NCBI RefSeq assembly: GCF_000972845.2
Contig: NC_040016.1
Coordinates: 22,054,807 to 22,118,806 of the forward strand
Reading direction: 5' to 3'
DNA: 64,000 nt
From: Larimichthys crocea
Taxonomy: Eukaryota > Chordata > Actinopteri > Sciaenidae
Shown: positions 54,921-64,000 of the stretch, one piece after another
Layout: each line of letters begins with the position of its first letter
How positions within the stretch are numbered: the stretch's first letter is position 1
Notes under the pieces: generated by a model
Told to the model about the DNA's origin: nothing
The model's database searches: none
What the model saw: only the letters and a program-made list of their open reading frames with translations
Translations under genes and position numbers: made by a program

Positions 54921-57611
54921 GAGTACAGCACCATGAGCTGTAGCCAGACATGAATATCTGACAGCGCTATTTTTAAAGTGTACATGATACCTCTATGAAT
55001 AAGGACAGAAAGACTGAGCTTACAGTTTAAAGACATTATTCACTGTCAGTGACAGGATGAATCTCCAAACACATCGATCCACCAGCAAATGATCTGACAC
55101 CAACGTTTCTCAGCACATTAACTATTAAACTCAAAGACTTTCAGACTTTATTCATCTCAATGGGAACTTTACGCTGCTTTCTCTCAAAGAACAAACCGTC
55201 TAACGGACACGAAGCCTCTGGATTTTACAGTTCTCTACAAGAAGAAGAAGAAGAAGTCTCCTGGTTGACTGTAGAAATCTCTAACTCCTCTGTGATGTTT
55301 CATCAGCACTTGAAAAGTTTGAGACTTAAAAAGTTATTCCTGCTTTATGAGGCCAAAAGTTAGCGCCTTTTTTAAGGTGGAGAGGGAACTTTTGGTTCCT
55401 GATTTTAGTCACTGAGATCAAGACAGATGAACTCTGTATGACACCTTTTTTTTTTCATGTTTCTACATAAAAACAAAGTACTAAAGTTAGTAATAAAAGT
55501 ACTTTCTGCACTGGAAATAAATCACGAGGTGCAACGTTCTCAGACGTGGACGTAATCAGTGCAGAGCCTTGACATCATGACCCGGCACAGGATTAGAGGA
55601 CTGAACCAGTGTCTGCTCCTAACCAGGCTTCTCTAAAGTGTCCAAACCCTCGACATACAGACGTCTCTGTTCTTGGTTTCATTTCCCCAGAGGTTCCAGA
55701 CGTTCAGACCGGCTGCCATGTTATTACCGTCGTCTCTGATTTGTTGTGACAGAAGGAAATCTTATTTTCAGTCACCCTCGGTGAATCAAACGTTCCAGCT
55801 GTGTTTGATGCATCCGTCCATCAGCACCACTTGTTTGTTGTTTCCTGACTGGTTGTTAAGAACATGTAAAAGCAGACTAACATGACATGAAACAGCGAGC
55901 GAGGCGAATGAAAAGAGGAGGACTGAATCAAAGTGCAAACTGTTTTCAGTTATCTGTCACCAAACTGGCTGTAAGAATCTAATAGGATGTTTTCTCTGGA
56001 GGCTGTCGGAGGTTAAGCTAATGTTATTCTTTCTCTCTCTCCGGCTGAGCTCTTCGTTCTCTGCTGGATCCTCTGAATTTAAAGAACGGGACGTTTTGAT
56101 ACCAGATGCCGGTATTTACAACCTTGTTAGAGTTTTCCTTTGAAAGACGGATTTCTTCTCAGAGTCGGGGGAATAAAAGCCCACTCGTGAAGTTTAGACT
56201 GCTATGTGGGGAGCGACTTCCCTGTTATGTAATCAGTGTATGGAAGGAATCCTGGTTTGGTCCTTCGCTGCATGAACGTCTGCAGAAACATCATGATTAT
56301 CCTGTCGACTGCACGTACTGTACAGTCGTGCTGGTTTTCTGTGAGTTCATTCCGCCTCTGTGCAGCACTCCGTCCCTCTGTGGACAGTAAGACAAGTCTA
56401 ATCTAATCTAATCTAATCTCTGCAGTTTGAATGAAAGCGAGAAAAGAAAAGGGAGAATGCATTAGGTGTGTGAGGATGAGTTCAAGGCACGGCCTTTGTT
56501 CCTGAAGCTAGTTAGGAAACTTAATTTAATAAATATGGCATCAGAATAAACAAAAGCTTCACATAATAGAGTTATAACCTTGCATGTAGCACCTAAAATA
56601 ACAATAAAAATATACATAAATATTCAAATAGGAAATTCCAGGAAGCATGGGGGCCTTTTCTAAACACATTCCAGACCCTGTAAACACGGATCGCTCAGTG
56701 CAGCTTGATCACATTACACTCGCCTTTGGTGTGGTCGATATCAGAACGTATGGCTCGCTGACAGTGATTGTTTTTTTATTGTTTGGGCATATGTGGAGTA
56801 TATGTATGCACATCCTGTTTGGTTTATGTCAGAAACTCTTCTCCCATTTGTCTTTAATGATCGAACAGCGTTGCACTTTTATTTCCTGCAAAACTTGGAA
56901 AATTCTTGAACTTAAAGGAGTTGTTTTTCCGAGATAAACAGTAGGGGGTGCTGATTCTCCAGTTATAGTAGGAGTTATGAAAGCGCACGTAAACATGGTG
57001 GAAATATGATATTTGTGTCACTTCACGCTGATCTTTAAATCACTGTCTGTTCCCGTCACACTTTGTTCGATACACGAACATTTCCACCTCGGGCCAAGGC
57101 CGAAAACCTTTTGTAACATTTGAACTTTTCACTCTTTTATCCTGAAATTCATCATCTGTGTGTCTCAATATTATTACAACAGCAACACACTCTGAGTCTG
57201 TCTTCTGGCAGATCCTCATTTCACCGCCTGTTAGTTGTAACTTCTTGGAAAGAAAAAATAAGATGATGAAATTAATTAATTAAGTAACTAATAATAATAA
57301 AAACAAATGTTACGCAATCTTCTGAGTGTTTCGATGTTTTTGCGACGGGAAATTTATAAAACTGTGTTTTTTCTTTTACGACTTGTTTTCAGGCGTTTGA
57401 CTTAAAAACCATAAAACAAATTTACAAGCTTCCTACTCGGCATAATAAACCCGCCGCACGCTGTGAAAGGTAGAACAAACAATCGCTTTGTCGGATTCTT
57501 TAGCGGTGATTTCTTTGTTTGTTTGTTTGTTCACAGCTGGTGCAGACTGATGTTTTCTACGTATCTCTGACTTCCAAGCAGCCGTGGCTGTGAAGTGCTC
57601 AGACGTCCACT
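54921..57611. other. No gene recognised; short TAATC repeat
   Basis: Contains a (TAATC)4 run at about 56397-56418. Open frames of 94-96 codons at 56106 and 56647 lack motifs. Confidence 0.5.
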
Positions 57612-57642
57612 CGAGGCCGGCTCCAGAAGTGAGTCAGTCACC
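57612..57642 (-). repeat. Fragment of the 32240 repeat
   Basis: CTCGAGGCCGGCTCCAGAAG-TGAGTCAGT is the complement of the core of the repeat at 32240. Confidence 0.5.
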
Positions 57643-58189
57643 AAACCTTACATAACAACAACATGATAATGTTATTATGTGTTGTCATGCTTCAGAGATT
57701 CTCTGGCCTAAAAATCTTTATTCTTTTATTTGTTTGGTACAGACGACCACAAATGTTAATTTAACACGATTTTATTCGTTTTTTTAATTAAAAACTTAAA
57801 TTGTGTTGCATTTTTTTTAAATTAACAGTTTATGTTTAAAGATTTTTGTTTTGTTTTTTTTAGTATTGACTTCTTCACACAAACTGTAAAATTTGTGTAT
57901 ATGTACGAATAACGGGGAGTGAAGCTGAAGTAACAAAAGTTAAAACTAAAGGTTCTCTCAACAGAAACCATGCAGTGCTGCAGACTGAACACACAATGTC
58001 CAGTTTATTAAATGTGACAATTCTCTAAGTGTTCTCAATGTGAGTGCATGAGTAGATGTCAAAAGTAATGTTGAGTAAACTCCTTAAATTAAATTTACAC
58101 ACATTAGCCTTAAGTTGTGTGAACTCAGAAAGGCTTTGCAGCTGGTCGCTGGACTTTTTAAAGTTTTCCATGTCCAAATGTCTTCACAG
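57643..58189. other. No gene recognised
   Basis: AT-rich with T runs; nothing recognised. Confidence 0.5.
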
Positions 58190-58330
58190 CAGAAATAAAC
58201 ATGTTTACAGCCTGGTACAAAAAACTGTTTTGGTCTCTGTAGCTAATTTCCCCGTTCATGACAACTGTACTGAGGGTGAATTTATATACAACTCACCTGT
58301 TCACATTATATTAAGGCTTAAACAGCTCTT
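58190..58330 (+). repeat. Interspersed repeat (CGTTCATGACAACTGTAC family), copy 2
   Basis: ATGTTTACAGCCTGGTACAA, TTTTGGTCTCTGTAGCTAAT, CCCGTTCATGACAACTGTAC and AACTCACCTGTTCACATTAT match the family of 40680 and extend further to the left. Confidence 0.7.
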
Positions 58331-59440
58331 GTGGGCGAGGTCCATATTTTTACTGTCTATGCTTCAGGCTCATTGGTTCCTGCAGAAGATGTAAATCTTT
58401 CCAAACCGTGCCTGAAATAGCTGCTCAGTGTATTTTGGAATTTGTTGGGGCTATTTCCAGCACGTTGGTGTTGGTTTTAGAATATTTGTAGAATATCTCC
58501 AGACTTATCTTTTAAACTCTGTTCTTCACCCTCGACCCTGTTCTGACCTCACAGTCTTTATTGCTCATAGACGCTGATCCCAGCTCAGACTGAGGGATTT
58601 AAAAGGTCGCAGTGACTGAAAGCATCAGTCTGAAGTCGTATCGGTCCTGACTGGTGATGCAGCTGATAAAGTCTGTCTCTGGAGCCTCGGAGCGGAAAAA
58701 CACGTCAGGAAAACCTCGAATGAACCCCCCTGGAAAAAAAAAAAGTCTGCTGAGTCACTTATTTAACTTTTCCCAAGAGCTGAAAATGACCAGGACAAAC
58801 CTGCTGCTGCTCTTTCTGACTACATGAACAATGATGTCCTGTCCTGTCAGGTGGAAAACTTTTTCAGTTATGTAACCAGACGTTCCACAGCTGTTTGAAT
58901 ACGATGGAAGACATGGAGCCCTACGTTCTACTCGCATGATTTTGAAACCGGATAAAAGCCACAGAGACATAATGATGAATGTAACCTTTAAAACATCAGT
59001 GGCAAATGAACAATTCTAACACTCACTTACTGTAATTTAATTATTCTTTTAACACTCAACATAAACTGTGTATAGTTCAGTGAAAACAGCTTTTCGTGAC
59101 CGCTTTCTTGGCACTGTAACAAATGTAGACTACCGGCTGAGCACTCAATCAACTATCAAACAAATGTGCCTTTTTATTGAATATATGTACAGCTGAGTTA
59201 CAAGGTGTTGTGCTATAAAGGCTTTTAGTGTGTAACATAGAGGACATTATGTAACTTCATTACACCATTAAAACAAGAAACATAAACAAACTCAAGCGGC
59301 TGTTTACATCTGCAGCCATAAAGTCAGTTTATTATTATTATTGACTGGCGGACATGTTTCATAGTGTTTACTCTGAGGACACACAGGTGGACACATGTTT
59401 TCATCATGTTGTTTTCATACATGTTTCTATGTCAACACTG
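58331..59440. other. No gene recognised
   Basis: Unrecognised. Confidence 0.5.
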
Positions 59441-60094
59441 TGATCCCGCTGTGGTAAATATGGACAGCTGGCCACAAGCTTGATTTCACCAACCACTAAA
59501 AGTCAGTCCCACATTTACTCTTGTCCGGCGGCTTCTTGCTCGCTCACTCTCTCCTTTTCTCTTCTTAGCTTCCTCCGTCAGCGTCCTCTTCACTCTCTTC
59601 TCCTCTGCCATTATGTCCATAGAAGCTGCTGACTGCTGGGCCTGTAATAATCCTCCTCTTCTTCTTCCAGGTGGTTCAAATCTCCTGTGTTACAACATTT
59701 CCCCGAGCTCACAATACAGGCAGCTAACAAACTGTGCTAACATAAGCTAACAGCAGCTAACATGAGCTAACAGCAGATAACAGACTGAGCTAACATGAGC
59801 TAACAGCAGCTACAGCTGTCAGCAGGTTACTTCACTGTCCATCATAAACTCTGTAAATCACAGAGAGTTGAGGCGGAGCAGCCGGAGGACATCAGAGGGA
59901 AAACCAGAAAACATTTCCTCCATAAAATATGATCCAGTTTCACCAGAATCAGTGAAATAGTTGCTGCTGTGTGACTTAGTGCCGTAAAGCGTTACGTACT
60001 TCTCCCGACCCGGAGCCCAAAGTTACATAGTGTGAGAACAGACGTACGAATGACAGAGACACCGTTCAGCTGATCACAGGTCAGTGTGGGTCAA
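59441..60094 (+). repeat. GCTAAC composite repeat, copy 9
   Basis: A shortened copy: a brief 5' piece (GTGATCCCGCTGTGGTAAAT), then a jump to the coding remnant (59489-59620), no palindrome, a short array (59719-59813) and the complete 3' block (59811-60094). The end at GATCACAGGTCAGTGTGGGT-CA agrees with the end of one unit in the 30-kb copy, which defines the family 3' boundary. Confidence 0.85.
59489..59620 (-). pseudogene. MAEEK-type coding fragment, undeleted form
   Basis: Minus-strand frame from ATG 59620: MDIMAEEKRVKRTLTEEAKK, then the basic helix and TRVNVGLTFSGW, then TGA, the same stop as in the copy at 41592. The shared stop shows that it was already in the ancestor that spread. 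Confidence 0.5.
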
Positions 60095-61160
60095 CCGGAG
60101 TTATTAAATGGCAGAAAAGTTGCATCATGTTGCTTTAAATAACTCAACCTTTGCAGGTGATACATCCTCACCGATACCTGTAATTTGGCTGACTTGTCAT
60201 TCAACACGATGCTGCTCACGTCCTTCTTCATCTGGTTCACAGCGGGTTAACGAGACGGGCCTGCTGAGCCTGAAGCTGCATCTGTTGGCCTGACACCAGG
60301 CAGGCGAGCTGATTCAGTGTGATACGAGATATCAGAGTTATGAAGAAACTCATGTTAGAGGAGCAAAAGTCTCCCTGTGGACTAACATAACAGGTTATTT
60401 TCCAGGACTCACAGACTATACCTCCTTCCTTTGTGAAGGATTAGGTGACACAGTGTCGCCTCCTCACTGACAATGCACTGCTAATAACAAGCATCGTCCT
60501 TTGGGGGCAGGATAACCTTTACATGTAAAATACAGAAGCTCTCTGCATATTTACTTTAAATAAATAAAGAGGCTTTTAAGGCATATAAAATAAAACCATG
60601 CATCCTTATTGTGCAATAATCCAATAAAACAGGGCAGTAGATAAGGTTACTGAGTGACATTTAAATATCTGGCTGCTGACAGAAATGAAAGGTCTCCACT
60701 AATGATGCCAGGAAGCTTTTTAAAGAGTGATCATCTCCAGGGCAGGATGTTCCAGTCAGACATTAACTACTGTTCCATGTGGACGTGATTATCGTTGGTA
60801 AAGCAGCGAGATGGAATATTCATAGTTTCTGTTGGAGTTTAAATCTACTATCTGTCCTGTTAAATCATTTAGATGTTTGTTTTAGCCATGACTCAGCAGT
60901 TGCTCCGACACTAGTGGTAGATTTCTATGAAACTTTGTATCAATATTTATAATCTTCAGTGGTTACGTTTGGTAATCTCCTGGCTTTTCGTTTCAACACT
61001 GAAGATTCATGACAGGAGAACTCTCTCTAGCTTTGAATACTAGCTTGTATGGTAAATGTCAGCATGTTAAACCAACAGGATCCACCGTCTTTATCTTTGT
61101 ACATAAAAGAAGTCAAAACGTCCCGGATGTGGGTGCTGCCATCTCTCTGAAGGCCTGATT
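60095..61160. other. No gene recognised
   Basis: Unrecognised. Confidence 0.5.
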
Positions 61161-61162
61161 AG

Positions 61163-61300
61163 TGCCCCAAGGAGTTGTATGCAAGGCTGAAGAAGCTTTA
61201 TGGGAAGCAGATCCAGCCAAAAGATATTCAGGAAGTTGTTCTGGTTCTGCAAGAGATCCTGCTAAGCCTGGAAGAAGGGACCACCACCATGGAGCTTTAA
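61163..61300 (+). other. Unrecognised 45-codon exon-like segment
   Basis: Directly after an AG (GCCTGATTAG) a frame without ATG start runs 45 codons to TAA at 61298. It reads CPKELYARLKKLYGKQ, then IQPKDIQEVVLVLQEILLSL, then EEGTTTMEL. The composition (regular Leu/Ile/Val spacing, Lys/Glu surface) fits two amphipathic helices and is far more protein-like than other frames in the window. It could be a terminal exon, or a fragment of a retrocopy. I do not recognise the protein. The acceptor lacks a strong pyrimidine tract. Confidence 0.3.
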
Positions 61301-62148
61301 CTCATGGAGAACTAAAGACAGCTGCAACAGTGTCGTCAAGGGCCGGTGAGCAGTGTGGGTAAGCCTCCCGTACAGGAGAACCAGCCAACTAGCAGACCAT
61401 CAGAAGCCAGTTTGTGATCTCTGTGGACACACGCCCTAAAATTCAGCTAAGATGTCTTCAACTCTCCCAAACTTCAACTTCTTTCACCTGGATCACCATC
61501 ACATCTCAAAGAGCTCATAGTAGATTGTTCCTCCAATAGAACACTACGCTCCTGGATTGCAGGACTTCCTTGTGGTTGAACCTTCAGTTATCCAGCTTCC
61601 AGTTCTGGTAGAGTCGTCGTATAGCTCAGGCTCAGATGAGTCCTGAACCATCCTTTAATTATTCTGCTTGAGGCAATGTGATTTGCAGAATGCTCGCTGG
61701 TCCTTCGGCCTTTGAAGCCAAAGTTCAACCTGGTTGAAGTGTTGACTTTCCACTGGCGATCATCATCTCGTTGTGTACTCATCTTCTTGTTTTACAATTG
61801 GCGCCAATGGAAACTGCCATTCATTCTTATTTTCCTTTGCAGAATTGTTCTAAATTTGGTTAAAATTTGCGACACAATTGGCTGGAAACACGTCAAATGT
61901 TGGAAAGCATCAAGGAGATTATGAGAAGAATTGTTTGAAATAAGAACACAGTGAACAAAGACGTGACCAAGAATTGATTTCAGCTGCATAATAGTGTTTT
62001 TATTAGATTTCTGCATGTGTGAACTTTAGATTGGAGGTCAGCATTGTTGGCAGCACATGTGACAAAATGGGGAGTCAGACTTTAACTTTTTATTAAAGAG
62101 CCACAGATTTATCACCAGGAGTTTCTTGTCCATGATAGATTCAACTGT
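61301..62148. other. No gene recognised
   Basis: Unrecognised; short frames overlap on both strands at 61588-62016. Confidence 0.5.
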
Positions 62149-62190
62149 CACTTCCAGAAAACTGGACACTCAAAATAAACTTCCTCCACT
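62149..62190 (-). repeat. Dispersed repeat shared with 53756
   Basis: CACTTCCAGAAAACTGGACA followed by AATAAACTTCCTCCAC is the complement of 53756-53798 with two or three differences. Confidence 0.65.
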
Positions 62191-64000
62191 TTTTAAAAAT
62201 GTAATTATTTTTTCTTTTTTACCGAGGATGTGTCTACAGCATGCAGAGATTGATCACATTGCTCGGCAGCATCTGGGAACCGTTTCTTAATGTTGACAGA
62301 CTGGCAGCACAAAGACTTATGGACACATTAGGTGCATAACTCATGAGAAACAACCACCACGGCATCTTTTATCTTTCTTTTATCCTCCTTCACGCACACA
62401 CATGTGGGCAAAAAAGAAAAAACTAAATCAACAAACACGAAGCTGCAATTTCCTTTTCTCATTTTCTCAATTTAACTCCCATCAGCACAGGATTTCACTA
62501 CCCCAGGAACTCTTATCTAATCTGATTTCAAACAGTCCACACCCACAATAATCCGACACAAACTAACATCCCTGTTCATCTTTGTAAGAGTCTGTGTGCA
62601 GCACCTGTGTGTCGCATGTGGACAAAATTAGCAAGCTGGAAATCCCAGACAGAGATTTACTCATCCAGTGACAAGAGGAGAATCTGTGCTTTGTTTGTTT
62701 GTGAGATGTTCCGATGACAATTTGTTTGTTTTATCCGATTTGGAAAAAATTCTTCTAGTGAATTCTCCTCAAATTGGAACATTACATAACTTTGCAGTGA
62801 ACAAATGTCTTGAAATGACTCAATTTTATTTATTTTTTTTGTCATAGTACCCGTACATGTCTTTTTTTCATCTGGGTGACTGGTGTGTCAGATGGTGAGG
62901 ATTATATGTTGGATTGAAATGGTGCAAATGTGGTCATTGTGTCGTCGTTGTTTAACATATCCCCATCATGACTAAACATGATGGGGATAAACATCAGGCT
63001 AATCATTTATACACATTTCCACATCTTCAAAACACAGAATTTCCCAGCAGTGAGAAGAATCTCTGAAGAATTCCTGAACCGTGACAATGCAGCCCGTAAA
63101 AGCTGGTTGAACGTGGGTTAGGAAAAGACTGATGGTTTGATAGATGGATATCTGAGAATATATAAAACAATGATGAGAAATACTCAAAATATTTAATTCT
63201 CCGGTTTGATCATGACAGAAACCAGACCTTCCAAATATTCCGAGCCATCAGGACGCCCAAGTAGAAGTCATAAACAAATTGCAACTCAGTCTTTTTTGGT
63301 TTCTGAGTGCTGACGCTTCAAGGACACGTTTGTCAATGTTTTAATTAAAAGTCTAGTGTGAAGAATTTCAATCAATCAATCACTGTCAATTTTGGGGCAA
63401 CCTGAAAATAAAGAGCTGCAACATTCCAGCCCAGAATTAATAAATGCACGGACTAGTTTCACTGCATCTGTTTTGAGACAAAAACAGGCAGTCCTTAAAG
63501 TTTGTTTCATGTGGGAGTTAAAGGATGTATACTCATCAAACATTCTTCACGGTGGAGCTGGAGGCCATCAGGAGTATCTCTTTAGAAAGAGAGTTTCGAG
63601 GTGTTTGAGTCAAATAACAAGAAGTTTAATTTTGTCTGAGATTAACATCAGAAAATTGGACGCCGTCCAATTTTTTATGTCGTTAAAGGCATGTTTGAAG
63701 TTTAGCTAACTGATTAATTGCTCCTGGCTTGATTGATAAATATAATTGGGTATCGTCGGCATAACAACTGAGTGATTCCTAATAATGTTGCCTGAAGGAA
63801 GCACATATAGGGTGAATGGTGGATTGGTCCAAGCACAGAACCTGGATCGTGTGTATCACAGTTTGATTTATCTTCTTCCTCCCGGCCTCCATGGAACTTT
63901 GTTGCTGCCCAGAAACTATTAAAAACACTCAGTGAGTTTTCATCACTGTTGTTTATTTTGCCTTAATCCCACACCACCGTCCTGCTGCCACAAACGCTCA
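62191..64000. other. No gene recognised
   Basis: Unrecognised apart from the small hairpin at 62958-62989. A 105-codon frame at 63392-63709 has no motif. Confidence 0.5.
62958..62989. repeat. Perfect 13-base inverted repeat
   Basis: TATCCCCATCATG and CATGATGGGGATA are exact complements around a 6-base loop. No T run follows, and no function is apparent. Confidence 0.8.

Overview
The window looks like intergenic or deep intronic DNA of a ray-finned (teleost) fish. The evidence is a dense set of interspersed repeats of types familiar from teleosts (tRNA-derived SINE pieces, MITE-like elements with short inverted ends, an L1/Tx1-type LINE), many CA/GT microsatellites, and no long host open reading frame. 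I recognise no complete host protein-coding gene, no rRNA, no functional tRNA and no CRISPR array. These identifications come from reading the sequence and from memory of repeat families, not from a database search.

Layout. 1-17 kb: mostly unrecognised unique DNA with one copy of a composite repeat (1.4-2.2 kb), interspersed repeats at 4.3, 9.3-10.0 and 10.7 kb, and a duplicated ~430 bp repeat (12.8 and 16.2 kb); the first copy lies between two 47-base inverted repeats (12.2 and 13.3 kb). 17-32 kb: two more copies of the composite repeat (17.4-18.9 and 30.0-31.6 kb, the second with a ~1 kb minisatellite), several microsatellites, fragments of other elements and two weak exon-like segments (25.2 and 31.8 kb). 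32-41 kb: largely unrecognised, with a reverse-oriented SINE (38.7 kb) and a 42-base minisatellite (39.1 kb). 41-46 kb: a cluster of at least six pieces of the composite repeat in both orientations. 46.4-52.2 kb: a full-length L1-clade retrotransposon on the minus strand with ORF1, ORF2, a poly(A) end and a 9-base target-site duplication, but with a broken ORF2. 52-64 kb: further MITE and SINE fragments, a last composite-repeat copy (59.4-60.1 kb) and an unrecognised 45-codon exon-like segment (61.16-61.30 kb).

The most unusual content is the composite repeat. Each fuller copy has a 5' block, an antisense degraded protein-coding fragment (starting MAEEKR.. and rich in Lys/Arg/Glu), an ~80-base near-perfect palindrome, a GCTAAC-based minisatellite of very variable length, and a strongly conserved ~215-280-base 3' block. 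I could not assign it to a known class. The L1 element is the only feature with clear, named coding functions: ORF1p RNA binding, and ORF2p endonuclease plus reverse transcriptase for target-primed reverse transcription. It appears to be a dead copy.
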